NCBI GenBank assembly: GCA_964577205.1
Contig: CAZNYG010000022.1
Location: forward strand, 1-29,633
DNA: 29,633 nt
Reading direction: 5' to 3'
Source: CAZNYG01 sp964577205
GTDB taxonomy: Bacteria; Elusimicrobiota; Endomicrobiia; Endomicrobiales; CAIRNS01
A program made the position numbers and the translations under genes. This document shows, one piece after another, positions 15,501-27,708 of this stretch. Position 1 is the first letter of the stretch; each line of letters starts with the position of its first letter. The notes under the pieces were generated by a model. It had not been told where the DNA came from. It was given only the letters and a program-made list of their open reading frames with translations, and searched no databases.

Positions 15501-18500
15501 CGAGCGACGCGCTGATCAGGTCGGCGTACAACTCTTTGAAGCAGAACGGATTGATCCCGTCTAAAACTGTGACGGCGGCCAGTACCGCGAACAAGATACT
15601 TCAGTTCGAGCAGGGCAAAACCACGGTCATGACCCCCGAACAGCAGGCAGCGCAGGCGCAAAAGAAGTTTGTGACCGCAAGCCCGAAAGCCCCCGCCCAG
15701 CCGTCAGTGGACACCGCCGCGCTGAACAAATACAAGGCGATGCTGGCGTCGGTGGCAGCGCAGGAACGCAAGGACGGGATAGTTCCGGGCAAGGGGACGC
15801 CGATTGCGTTGATCTCGGCGATGCGGACGAATCCCAACCTTGCCGCGCAGATGGCGAACTCGAGCGACGCGCTGATCAGGTCGGCGTACAACTCTTTGAA
15901 GCAGAACGGATTGATCCCGTCTAAAACTGTGACGGCGGCCAGTACCGCGAACAAGATACTTCAGTTCGAGCAGGGCAAAACCACGGTCATGACCCCCGAA
16001 CAGCAGGCAGCGCAGGCGCAAAAGAAGTTTGTGACCGCAAGCCCGAAAGCCCCCGCCCAGCCGTCAGTGGACACCGCCGCGCTGAACAGCTACAAAGCTA
16101 TGCTCGAGAGGGTCGCGGCGCAGGAAGCGAAAGACGGCATAACCCCCGGGAAGGGGCTGCCGATCGCTCTTATCTCCGCGATGAGAACGAACGCGCTGCT
16201 CGCGGCGCAGATGGCGAACTCGAACAACGCGCTGATCAGGGCGGCGTACAGCGAGCTGAAGAAGAACGGGCTGATAGCGAAGGACCAGTCGGCGGCGCAG
16301 GCGTACGCGAATAGAACGATAGTGTTCAACGACCGTAAGTCCTCGGTGATAAACACCTATGTCCCCGCGGTCAATGATGTCGATCAGGCACCAAAAGGAA
16401 TTGGGGAAGCAGACCAGCAGGCTGCGCTGAAACAGTACAAGGCGCTGATCGAAGCGGTGGCGGCGCAGGAAGCGAAGGACGGCATCGTTCCCGGCAGAGG
16501 AATACCCGCCGCTTTGATATCCGCCATGAGGACCAATCCCCTATTCGCCGCCAACATGGCTGGGTCCAACAACGCTCTGATAAAATACGCGTACAACGAA
16601 TTGAAGAAAGCCGGCTTGATCGCGTCCGACCAATCCTCCGCCGCGGGCATGGCGAACAAAGTGCTTATTTATGAGGACCGGAAAGCAACGGTTGGAGAAA
16701 AACAGTCTCCAAGCGTGGGAAATACGGCCGGCGGCAGCGGCAATGGCACAAATTCGAATCAGCAGTATCTCGATCAAATCTCCGGACAACCACTTCGCGC
16801 GGTGGAAGAAAGAAGCACGCTGAACAGCGGTGTCATAGCGGCAAAAATGAAAACCTCCGACTGGCTCGATGTCCAGAAAAAATATTCCCAGTTCCAGTTC
16901 ACCGGGAACGTCAATTACAAATACGGGGATCAGAATGGGAACTCCCACGGCGCAAACAGCAACGACGGCGACGATCCGGATGTGAGATGGTTTGAGGTCA
17001 GGATTACCAATCCAGACGGCTCGGTCACGACGAAGGAAATATGCGAATACGACCTTAACAATCAGGTCAGAAAAATAAACGCCGACAAATTGGGTGCCGG
17101 CGTCGCCCAGGCAAAAGACACCTTGTATAAATACGCGTACGGCAAAGCGAATGCCAATGACGTCGATGAAAACGGCATCGCGAGATCCAATGTTTCATTG
17201 ACTACGGAAGAACGCGATTCTCTGGCTACCGAAGAAGTGGCGAGACAACTGGGCATGACGGTGGAGCAGGTCAAGAACCTGTCCGTGGAACAGGCACGCA
17301 ACCTGTATATGAACCTGCATTATGAGCTTTGGGCCGCGGAAAGAGGTTCCGTTCGTGCAGACGTGATCAGCAAAGACAGCGCGTCCCTTATGGAAAATGC
17401 CAAAAAAGCGCTGAATGGCGACAAGGACGCGGCCGAACGGATAGAGTACATCAGAGGCAATAACAATGCCCTGGTCAATCAGGGGCATATGGCTGTTGAA
17501 AACCTGAACCGTCAGGCTTTGGCGCAGGCGGCAAAAGCGGCCGCTTCCGCTGCCGCGGGCGCGACCGGGCTTGGAGACGGTACTACGAAGAAAAAACCGT
17601 CCGACGGTGATTACACAGGCGGCGGAAACACTCAGTCAGGAGAAGTCAACAGCGATATCATAACCGGATCCGACGGTACAAAATATAAACGCGTCAAATC
17701 CAACGACCCCGACTACACCGGCACGATCCTGGTCAGGCTTGATGCGAACGGCAATCCCGCTGGCAAGAACGGCACAACCGGCAACGCGAATCCGATAGTC
17801 GAAAGCGCCACGAAGAATGCTCAGAACAACATCAGCAGGATACAAAACGATTCTCGCCTTACCGATGCCGAAAAACAACGGCAGATCGCCGAGCAGCAGA
17901 GCATTCTGCGCCAGACGATGAACGAGCAGCTCGGCAAACAGGACCTCGTCGAAAGCGCCATGTCCAGCGCATTCGGCACCGGTTCATCCAAACCTTCCGT
18001 GACCGCCCCTGCCACTCCTAAGAGTGCGACCGTTGATCTTAACGATCCCTCGGTTTTGAACGCGGCCACAAAAGACATTTTTATCAGACGGAATTGTGAA
18101 ATCCTAAAGAATCCCAAAGGCCGTTCAGATTCTGAAATTAAAGGAGCGTATAACTATTTAATGGGCTTAGTCGATGGGTATAAGAACCGTAACGAAGTTC
18201 AACAGATAGTATTTCAATTGAAAGACGGTCAGAGATATATTCTTGATGACATCGATCCCACAAAGCCCGGTTCGGGAATGATCAAGACTGTTATCAATAA
18301 TAGCGGAGCTTCGCAAGAGGGAATGTCTGCTGCCGGTGGATTAACTTTCAACAGAGGTTTGCAGACGACCACCGATCAGAATGCACAGACGAATATTTTC
18401 ATTGAAAACGGCGGCGGCACCGAGGGCATGAGACATCTCTCGGACTATACCAAGTCCAATGGCACCTTCCAGAAAGAAACATACAATGAATACGACCAGT

Positions 18501-21500
18501 ACGGCAAAACAAAGGCGGACTATACCGCTTATTCCGCGGGGTATAAAAACAACGGCGATGGAACGAGTACTAATGGTATAGTGTATACCAGCATTAAGGG
18601 ATACTCGGGCCCGGATGTCGGATCCGTCAAGGCCGGCGGATCGGTTGTTAGCATGGAAAGTTTCCAGAACGGAAGCGCTAAAGGATCCTCGGTCTACCAG
18701 TACAGCGGAAATGCGGGGAGCGCGGCAAAAACGTACACGACTGAAAACGGCATGCAGGTGCGGGTGCAGGGGACGATCGGCGAATGCACAAGAGAGAATA
18801 TGTGGACAACCGGCCAAAAAGGTTCGCCGGTTTTGACGAGTTGGGAATACAGCGGCGGCAGGGTGTCGGCTACCGAAGAAACGGAAATGAAGGGCGAGGA
18901 CAAGAGCAAAGGAATTCAATACACGACCAAGCGCACCGAATACGAGTACTTACCCGGAGGAAGGATCGCAACTCAGCAGTTATCCGGCAATGATGGCGCG
19001 GGCGGCGGCGGCAGCGCGGGCGCCGGCGGTCAAGCATCCGGCCAGCAGGGAGCCGAAGGGTCAGGTGAAACGAACGAGGCGATCCTGGGGATCCGCAGCG
19101 CAGAGGCAAGCTTAAAAGGCTTGGGCGTGCGTCTGACCGGGCGTACGTACGACCAGATGTCCACATTCAACAGCCAGAACATCGATTCTTCACGGGTACG
19201 TACCTTCGTTTATGACGGCACTAATAAAGGCAGCGTTCAGCAGACCGTCAGAGACGGCCAATCCAATTTCACCTACAATGCCGACACGATAATCACGGGC
19301 AACGACTGGCGCAACGACTGGAAAATAAACCGGGGCGGCAATAACACGGTCTCGACCGACCAGACGGATCGCACCGGCGCCCAGACGCGTTTCATGACGA
19401 GCAACGTGAGGTTTAAGAGCGATAAGGATCTCCTCGATTCCACCTATTCGTTCAACGATCGGACAAAGAACACGGTGGCACTTGTCACGCGCGGTCTGTA
19501 TGGGAAAGTTATAGACGATGTGACATATGCAGGTGTGAATATTTCAAGGGACAGCAACGGCCAGATGTCGTTCAGCGGGGACGGAGCGAGCCGTCTCAGG
19601 ATCACCTACGATAAAAACGGCGATATCGCAAATGCCGATTTGAGAACTCCTCAAGGCGGGTTACTGCCGACCCGGCTTGACGCCAGCAGCGCGGCGAATC
19701 TCAAGAGCAGCATGGCCGGCACCATCTTCAGTACTGTTCGCCTTGATGATAAAGAGCTGGATGTCACCTTCACGATACAAGGCAAAACGCTGGTTCCTTC
19801 CGGAACGCAGATTGACGGAAAGATAACGTTCAATCTCGGCCGCACTACGGTCTTTACCACCGATGGCGAGGGTAACAGATGCACGGTCGCGGGTAAGGAT
19901 TTTACACTCGGGTTTAACTACGACGGAAATTCTCAAAGCTGGCAGGGCAGCCACTCGGGCATTCTTTACAAGGGAACGAACGATATCGGCAGGTATTACG
20001 ACCCGATGGTGAAGAACGATGGCGGGAAAGCTGGCGGCCCGGCAAAGTCTCAGATCGCCCCGCGGGCGGCTATTGAAAAAGCCGATGAGAACGGGAAAGT
20101 TTTCCTGTTCCAGAAAGACACCGACCAGATCGAATTGAGGGACGGTTCTCTTCTGTTCAATGTGGGCGGCGCTGAATACCGCCTGCTCGACCGCGCCTTA
20201 ATGAAGGACGGAGACGATTACACTTCGCCGCTTTCATTCCACGGAGGAGACGGCGCGGTTCTCAGGATCACCGAGAAAACGGCTGACAACGGTACAAAAT
20301 ATCTTTCCTGGAATTTCGGTAATACGGCTCACTCTCTTGATACCAGCAAACTGGGTTCTCTGGCATTCAACCAGGATGAGCTTGGTTCTTTCGAACTCGT
20401 GCCGGATGCCGATGGAATGGTCAGAGGCCGCACGGATTCCAGCGGCATGATCCAGGGAATGAGAGCCAACCGCGTTGAAAATGGCGCCCCGGTAACCCGG
20501 GACGGGACACTGAACAATGTTTTGACGGAAGGCCTGATCAAGACGCAGGGAAATTCGCACACGCTGTCAGTATCCAAAGCCGACTTTACCTACTATGGAC
20601 AGGTGAACGCTCCTAAAAGCAAAGGGGCGACGACATCCACCGAAGGTTCGAAAGACGAAACAGTATCACATACCAATGGTGTCATTAATGAGGAAGCGGA
20701 ATCGTATCGGGTGAACAGTGACAGCAAGAGTCGTGCCACGATAACCATCGCAAACGGAAGATTTCTTGTGGATGCAGCAGGCACTGTGGGTCGCGAAGGC
20801 ACACGCATGTCTGTCCGTATAGTGGAAGAGAATGAAGAGCTGAGGATTTCCAAAAACGCTGATGGAGGGCTTAACTACAACGTCTTCCAGACAAATGCTC
20901 CGAAAGTGATCAATAAGGGTTCCGTTTCTTCTCCGATAATGGTAAATAACGAAACAGTCGGCCTTGTCAGGGACGGAAACTCCGTATCGTACAACGAGTT
21001 CAAACAGCTTATCACGTCCATACCCGGTTATGATAAGAATCCGTTGCAGTTTGAGAAAATGGAGAATGGGAATTACCGCGTTTACGATAAAGACCAGTAT
21101 GTTGAGCTTGACAGTTCACTGAAAGTCCACAAGATCTCTTCGGTGACAAAAGACGCGTTAGATGCCAAAGATCAGGCAGGAATGGAAAAGATTTTGAAAG
21201 TTTTTGATATTCCCGCCATCACTGGCGGAACTCAGCAAATAAGCAAACTCCGCGACGTTCAAGTTGGAGGCAAAGTCTTCGAACTGAAAGAGGGAGATTC
21301 GCTGAAAGAAGTTACTTTCAACGTAGGGAACACTCAAATCAGATTCGTAAAGCCCGGTACGGAAGGCCCTGTACAGAATCCCGAGAAGGGGATATTCGAG
21401 ACGTTCATGGAAATGAGTATAACGGGCCAGGGTATCGAAATATCGTCCCTTAACGGAGGCATTAGGTCGTATTCTTATCAATATAAGAATGGCGATGAAA

Positions 21501-24500
21501 TGGCCGAAGGTTTTAAGGGCATGGAAACCCGGTATAATGAATTGAAAAACTCGGGACGGGTGAATGAAGCTAATGCCCTCAGAACGCAGATCGATATCGC
21601 GTATGCTACATTGAAGACCGAAGTGTTCTCCGATATTTACCGGGCGGATGGCACTGAGAAAACAGAAGGAGAAAAGGGTATAGGGAACTTCCCCGGATGG
21701 ATTTCCGGATTATTCAAATCCACCGACAAGATGCATACCGATAAACTCCTGAGCGTCATTAGAAGCGGAACAGCGGATTACGATGCGTCCAGAGCCGCAG
21801 AGGCTTCGGCGCTGGACCGCCAGAGAGCGGCATCCGGGTATTATGATTTGTCTCCGGAAGAACAGATGGCGGTATCCGGCCAGGCGTTGCGCAAAGATGA
21901 TATCAGGGCGAGCGCGTCTTATCACGGAAGCGCGAAAGGCAGCCTCGTTAGAAACATTTTCGGAGCGGGCTTTGTGCAGGAAGCACAGCAGGGCAATTAT
22001 ACTGACGTTTTCTCCAGGTATGTCGAACAGGTTCTTAATAACAATAAACAGACAGGCACTTCGTCGGACGGATATTCGCTGCTGAAAAACGCCGGCAAGC
22101 CGGGATCGAACGCTGCCAGCGTTTCCTTCCAGCGAAACCAGTACACCAAGCTTGATGCCTTCATGGATATCGCATCCGTGGGTACGCTAGTTCTTGATGT
22201 CGCTACCGCCGGACAGGCGACTACTGCCGCAGTAGCAGCCCGTGGCGGTGGATGGGTTGCCCGTATAGGTGCCGCAACCAAGGTAGGTGTAACCAGGGTT
22301 GGATCGGCTATTGCAAAAGGGGGCAGCAAGGTTGGCAGCAGAATGTCGGGGTTGGCGAAAATAGGAGCGCGCGAGGGAATTGAAGATACCGCCGGCACTG
22401 CAATCGAACGGGGGATCATTGAGACGCAGAAAGCGCTCAGAGAAACCGGTCTTATGACGAGAGGAGTCAGGAGCACGGTTGATGATGCGGCGAGAACTGT
22501 AGCAAAGAGCGCGGGGGGTGTTTCCGACAATGTAGTGCAGTCAGCCGCTGGACGAGCTTCGGGACTGGTAGACAATGTTGCCAGTCAGGGAGTTTCACAC
22601 GGAGAAGATGCGATTCGGAGTGGGATCAGGGCTACGAAGGAATCGCTCAAGAATAATGGTCGTATGGTCAGCGGCTCGGTGGATGAAGCGGTAGAAACTG
22701 CAGCAAAGAGCGCGGGGAGCGCTACTGACAATGTAGCGCAGTCAGCCGCCGCAAACTCGGGAGATGATGCCGCACAAATAGTGTTAAAAGGCGAGAAAAG
22801 TGTTTGGGCGCCTAAATCTGATTTGGCGAAGAAGACAATTGAAAAAGCTTCCAGCGCCAACAAATGGGTTACAAACTCGAGACCCTTGCGCGCATACAAC
22901 TCCGCTAAAGATACTGTCGGTATAATGGCTGAAAAAACAGGCATTGGAGCCGCATGGAGCAGGGTGCCGGGCTCGTACGTTAAAGGGTATGTCACCGGCG
23001 GTGTTACAATGATGGTTGCTGATGAGGCCATATCGTTAGTTGATACAGGAAATTTCCTTTCAGCGGGAGACGCTGCTAAGAGTTTCAGGGCAGGCGGTGC
23101 TTGGGCGGGCGCTGCGACCTTTGCCGTAAAAGGCATTGCCAGGTTGATCAAAGCTAAAGAAATCATTACGGTAACTGAAGGTGTGGAACATTCTAAAATC
23201 ACCCGGTTTGGATCCAGGTTCGACAATCGTGTAGCGGTCGGAGCGCTGAAATGGGTTGATAACGGTGCCAAAGCGGCCTTGCAAATGAGCAGTAATGGGG
23301 TAGTGACTTTCACAAATATTGCATCGTTTGCCAAGATCGGCCCGGTGTTCACTCTGGTGGGGACCGGTATTGATGCCGGGATATATTGGGCAAAGGAAGG
23401 GCTTGACAGCGTTTTTAATACGGACTTCAATTATAAAGACGGCGTGCATCAGGATTTTAGAACCCCGTGGGATCAGGAAGGAACAGGTCTGCCTCAGTAT
23501 CTTCTCAAAGATACTGCCAAATTTGCGAAAGACGCCATAACGCTTATGCCCATGCTGGGCATCATGCAATTGCCCGGAAAGGTGATCGGGAACCGGGCTT
23601 CGGCGTTTGGCGCTAAAGGCCATACGTGGTCGAACCTCGGCCGTGTTATCATGACAAGAGGCAATACGCAAGCCCTTTCCAAAATGGCGGCTGATGCGGC
23701 AAGTGCAACGGCTCACCAGGGCGGATTTTTCAAAGCGCTGGACAACGCGTCCTTTATTTCCACCGTCATGAAGATCGGCCAGGCTCCGCTGGATGGGTTG
23801 CAGCAGTGGCAAATCAACAATGCCTTGAATGGCATGAGCGGTATGAGCGATGCTGAAAAACGCGTTTACATTGCAAAAGCTGGTTATACTCTTCCCGAAG
23901 GGTATGATCTGAATAAAGGTTTCCGCGAAGTTATGAAACTGCACAGCGACGAGTCGTTCTATAACCATGCGAAATTCGCCGTCCTTTTCTTCCTGCCCGG
24001 CGCAAATAAGTTGCTATCGAGAACGTCGTCAGTGCTGGACACGTTAAGAAGTGAATCCGACTTTTCAGAACTGCGTATGGCTGAGACTTTATCTCCGGAT
24101 GTGAGCAGGACCCAGGCGTCGCTGATATTAGGTGGAAACAGCGCTTTCAGGAACCTTCCTGTCGAAATGCAGGGAAATACTTACGGAGAGATAAGGAATA
24201 TCGCCCGGGCGGAGATTCGTTCCGAGTATACTCACGTAAAAGCTGCGGAGTGGGCACAGAAAGGGGGAGATTGTCCCATTACCGTTGGTGAGAAATTGAG
24301 CGACGCACGGTACGGTGACTACTCTATTACTGTGGACGTGGACATGGTCTCTGCCGTTACCGAGATCCGTATGCGTTCCATCGACAGCATGCAGGGTAAA
24401 CGGGAGTTCGCGGAAAAGGCTGAGCAAATAAAGAATACCGAAGGGATTCCGAAAGATTCAAAAAATACCTACTCACTTGTAAGCGAAACGGCACGATTAG

Positions 24501-27500
24501 TCAATAAGAACCTGCTTTCAAGACCTGAAATGATCGAATCGTGCCTTAATTCCAGAGGGGAAACCGGGACCGTTGTGATAGATGGCCAAAGGATAACATA
24601 CGACGCACAAACAGTAAAAGATGTGAACGCTGAGCTTAAAAAAACAAAAGCAGGGCTTCTTAATAGCGCGCGTGATATCGAGAATGGGATCATAAACAAT
24701 ACCGAAATAGTGGGAAGCGACAGCAGTGCCGATAAAGCAAAAGAAGAAGGGGCGAAAGATACCGTAATGACTCCTGAAGATTACTTGAAAGAACGGGTCA
24801 CCGAAGCAAAGAAAGATCTGGGAGATCTGGAAAAACCGGCCGAGAGCGATGCCCGCATGAGCCTTGAGACATACAGGAAAATGCTGTCTCTTGAAAAAGC
24901 GATAAATGATCATGGAAACGGTTTCAGCGTCGCCATGCTGCCCAGGGACGCCAGGATCTTATCTGTTGAAACGAACAACCAGCCGCTTTCCACTGACGCC
25001 GAAACGGCCGGCTCAAATAGGGGACACAATTCTTTTGTTATCAGGGCCGAGGTGAAAGTAAACGGAGAGACCAGGATCCTTGAGTTGAAGGAAGGTTCTC
25101 TTTCTGACGTCCAAAAGCTGGGAGGCAGCATCGAGTTTTTTGAGTTTGGTTATAAAGAACCGGCTGGAAAGGATCCCTCAGATATTGGAACTAATGACAA
25201 AGGCGAGCGTTGGATCGATGTCACCATCAAACTGCCCGATGGAAAGACACAGGTAATTAAAGATTACAAGATCAACTCCAAAGAGGATATGGAACTGCTC
25301 TCTGACAAGAGAATGGTCAAGAAATGGTACCCGTCGTACAGGAAAACTGAAATAGCAACGGAAAAAATCAGTTCAGTGAGCGGCATCCTTAAGTCGATCG
25401 GGCAGAAATGGGCAGATAGTGGAAAGAGCTCCGAAGCAGGCGGCGGTGCGCCGTCCACGTTCAGCCGTATCGTAAAAATGTGGTCGGAAACTCGCAATGC
25501 TTTCCGGGAACGTTCTGCCCGCATGGCGGTCATACAAAGAGCAATGATCCAGCCGAAAATGTTCTTAAAGCGGCTGGAATTGGAATCCCAGGGGTTGGGA
25601 AGCACTGCTGCGGGCCGCGCGGCGATTGAAAGCATATTTAAGTCTTACAGCGTCAAAGGCAATGATGTGGAAATGAACACGCCTGAAATGTATGAGTTTG
25701 TTGAAACACTTAAAGAAACCCTGAATGAGATTTTTGAAAACGAAGGAACCCGGAATGAGATTTTTAAAAACAATGAAGAGCTTGACATTAAGAAATATTC
25801 AAAAGAAGATGGTACGATTAATATTGAAAGCTTAATTGAGAGATATATAAATAAAGATGGTACGATTAATACTGAAAGCTTAAAGAAGGAATTGCTTGGC
25901 GGCGGTGAAGAAAACATGATAAGGAATATACTCAGTGAAAAGATGGGATATCCAAAAGATCCGGTCAAGGTTACCAATGATAAAGAAACATATGATGATT
26001 ATACGAAATATGTAATTGATCGAGCACTGGTTATCAATGCCAATAGAATTGCTTTGAATGAATATGCGGGATTCGCGGAAGCAGTCGCAGATCTGCGTTT
26101 TGATTCTTTACGTAAAACGGGAACTGTTGCGGGCAAAGCACTGGAAACAGCATACAATGACAAGGCAGCAAAAGAGATAGAAGTAGATCTATTGAAGATA
26201 GAGTTGGAACAACTGGATAGCAATGAAATTAACACACAGAACAGAAAAGCTAAAGCAAAAAAAATAGCAGATGCCGAGAAAAAGATCAAACAACTTGACA
26301 GGAAAATACAGGTACAATCGATCAATGCCCGTCTTGAACTGAAACAGCGGACCAGAGAACAACTGAACATAAAAAATGAGGAATTGAATAACCTCCGCGC
26401 GAAAAACGCCGACGCAGCGACGATTAAAAAAGTAACTCTTGAGATCGAAGATCTGCGCATTCTGGAAGCGCTTAACATGACAACAGAAATTGTAAAAGAT
26501 ATTAATACGAAGAAAAATGAATTGGCTGACATACAAAAAACGATCAATGAGGCAAATGAACAAGGAAAGGATGCTGAGGCAGCTAAGCAGCGGGAAAAAG
26601 AAATAAAAAGAGAGATCAATGCGCTTGAAAAGGCCCGCAAAGAAGAAGGGAAGGAGAATCTCAATCGTATACGCAGTCTTATGACTGAACAGACAATATC
26701 CGAAAAAGCGCATATGATCTACCGCATGTTCATCTCTGAAGCCCTGAAACAATCGGGCGGGTATGGCGGCAATAGTTTCCGCGTGGGCCAGGTAGAAATG
26801 ATCAGCGCCATGTTAAGAGGAGAAAGCATCGGTTTCGCCATGGGCGGCGGCAAGACCATCTCCGCCGGCGCGGATGTTATCCTGCATATTCTCATGCTTG
26901 GCGATAAGGCCCGCGTTGAAATACTCGTCGGCAATGGAGACACCAGCAATTATGCCGGCGAGAACAGCCCCGCTCAAAAAATGGCAAAATTCCTGGGCCT
27001 GAAGATAGTCGATGTAAAAACACTATATGAATCGTCAAAAGATTCTAAAAATCCCGAAGACCGGGAATCAGCGCTTCAACAGATCAAAGATGCGTATAAC
27101 GATTGGACTGTTATTGTCGCGATCGATCCGACGACCAGAGGCCATCTTGTCAATTCCGCCGCGCAAAATGGAGACAAAGCGCTTGCCGATGCGCTTAACA
27201 GCGTCAACCGCGTGGATGTGGATGAAATACACAAGTGGGCTCTGACACGCACTGCCGCGGTCATCGGCGACGGGGGCGCGCCTCCCGAAGACGAAGAGGT
27301 GGAACAGGCTATAAAGATGGCCGAACAATTTAAGGGTATTTCTAAAGAAGATAATTTGAGGAAATTGTCCACAGACGGTGGATCAATCGAATTAGAAAAT
27401 GGATTTGAAATAAGAAGGTTCGAGACTCCTGATGATGCCAGAAAGTTTATGAAAGATGGTAACATAAACAAAGACATTATCGCCCTCGCAGGAAGAGGTA

Positions 27501-27708
27501 CCGGTATGCGGGTATTCATTACTAAAAGCGCTGACGTGAAATTGACCAAAGCCGGATTCAAATCCTATGAGATCAGCGGTGTTCTGCGCGGCCTTGTGTC
27601 GGAACCGACTCTCGGCGGCGTTCAAATGGCCGAAGTAACGGCGGCTGACGGCACAACAAGCTGGAAGGTAAAACCTGTGGGAGATGATGGCCCTCAAATT
27701 AACATGGT
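12593..27708 (+). CDS. Giant multidomain secreted protein with C39-peptidase-like, repeat, coiled-coil and SecA-like ATPase modules (5' part, to the gap)
   Basis: There are 5,038 codons from ATG 12593 without a stop up to the N run. The gene continues after the gap at 27719-29633 and off the window. Approximate residues: signal peptide 1-53 with a long 31-residue n-region (cleavage near VIAA-E); degenerate C39-like half domain 240-335; C39-like domain 465-610 with Cys472, His563 and Asp579; heptad helix 660-740; five helical repeats 797-1368; a Gly/Ser/Thr/Asn-rich beta-like region about 1950-2900; hydrophobic and repeat-bearing helices about 3180-3810; coiled coil 4520-4700; SecA-like ATPase from about 4725, with Lys4754 (Walker A) and DEIH 4877-4880. 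From memory, giant genes with divergent SecA DEAD domains are typical of Omnitrophota, where a role in attachment or predation has been proposed. Function here is unknown. Both the signal peptide and the ATPase are seen, so its topology is puzzling. Confidence 0.9.
13300..13600 (+). other. Degenerate C39-peptidase-like half domain (in giant protein)
   Basis: The stretch GAVVAHL, ADMFAAVS, DGTVTYG parallels GPVVAHL, QGHFVAVTG, NGMVYYTD of the second domain (14000-14420). The catalytic His position is Met294, no Cys is present, and the Asp is lost. I read it as an inactive duplicate of the C-terminal half of a C39 fold. Confidence 0.6.
13990..14420 (+). other. C39-like (papain-fold) peptidase domain with Cys-His-Asp (in giant protein)
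   Basis: Cys472 lies in INCAVESLSKI, at the position of the family DCG..AL motif. His563 lies in GQGHFVAVTGV and Asp579 in VYYTDKD. Spacing and motif order fit C39 peptidases, which in ABC exporters cut double-glycine leaders. In a secreted protein it could act in self-processing (inference). The usual Gln of the oxyanion hole may be Gln467 in KGQGEKVINC. Confidence 0.65.
14575..14810 (+). repeat. AEEARRR heptad repeat, charged single alpha-helix or coiled coil (in giant protein)
   Basis: Four consecutive 21-nt units from 14636 encode AEEARRR, AEEARRR, AEEARRK and AEEARRK, within a longer Ala/Arg/Glu/Lys helix (residues about 660-740). It is probably a rigid spacer, similar to the helical stalks of TolA-like proteins. 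Confidence 0.85.
14981..16695 (+). repeat. Five tandem helical repeats of about 95-120 residues (in giant protein)
   Basis: Units start at 14981, 15347, 15707, 16067 and 16409 (residues 797, 919, 1039, 1159 and 1273). Each has the core ALNKYKAML, VAAQExKDGI, PGKGxPIALISAMRTN, NALIRxAY, LKKNGLI, followed by a variable linker. I do not recognise the family. Units 2 and 3 are identical. Confidence 0.93.
15347..16088 (+). repeat. Exact 360-bp tandem duplication
   Basis: Bases 15347-15728 are identical to 15707-16088 (382 nt, period 360, 120 codons) with no mismatch. Units 1, 4 and 5 of the same array are clearly diverged. This implies a recent duplication, gene conversion or an assembly effect. 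Confidence 0.93.
16834..17080 (+). repeat. Module repeated far downstream in the giant protein (copy 1)
   Basis: The pattern DVQKKYSQFQF, DVRWFEVRITNPDGS, CEYDLNN (residues about 1415-1495) parallels DVQK, ERWIDVTIKLPDGKT, KDYKINSKED at 25066-25300. It looks like a small beta-rich domain. Confidence 0.5.
22141..24050 (+). other. Hydrophobic, Ala/Gly-rich helical region (in giant protein)
   Basis: Residues about 3183-3810 contain several apolar stretches: FMDIASVGTLVLDVATAG, YVTGGVTMMVADEAISLV, GPVFTLVGTGIDAGIYW and FAVLFFLPGA. Some could be membrane segments. The layout resembles membrane-insertion or pre-toxin regions of large secreted proteins, but no toxin domain is recognised. Confidence 0.5.
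22398..22765 (+). repeat. Two-copy repeat of about 70 residues (in giant protein)
   Basis: The pattern IERGIIETQKALRETG, VDDAARTVAKSAG, DNVVQSAA (from 22398) recurs as IRSGIRATKESLKNNG, VDEAVETAAKSAG, DNVAQSAA (from 22608), with a period near 210 nt. Confidence 0.8.
25066..25300 (+). repeat. Module repeated in the giant protein (copy 2)
   Basis: This is the counterpart of 16834-17080. It shares DVQK, an aromatic beta strand, RW(F/I)(D/E)V and a PDG turn followed by a K/E-rich strand, with similar spacing. The two lie about 2,740 residues apart. Confidence 0.5.
25721..25882 (+). repeat. AT-rich short tandem repeats in the giant gene
   Basis: GAATGAGATTTTT recurs with a 30-nt period (25723 and 25753), encoding NEIFEN and NEIFKN. 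A 27-nt block at 25808-25834 recurs at 25856-25882 with one mismatch and a 48-nt period, encoding DGTINIESL and DGTINTESL. The stretch is visibly richer in A/T than the flanking coding DNA. Confidence 0.85.
26150..26690 (+). other. Long coiled coil preceding the ATPase (in giant protein)
   Basis: Residues about 4520-4700 are dense in Glu, Lys, Gln, Leu and Ile with heptad spacing and almost no Pro or Gly. It leads directly into the SecA-like ATPase and may be an oligomerisation stalk. Confidence 0.8.

Noticed and set aside
14981..16695. CRISPR or intergenic satellite interpretation of the periodic repeat
   Set aside because: The periods are multiples of three inside one open frame, and substitutions between units preserve the protein pattern.
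22585..23968. Minus-strand open frames of 281 and 302 codons
   Set aside because: They are opposite to the giant gene, whose frame is continuous through the region.
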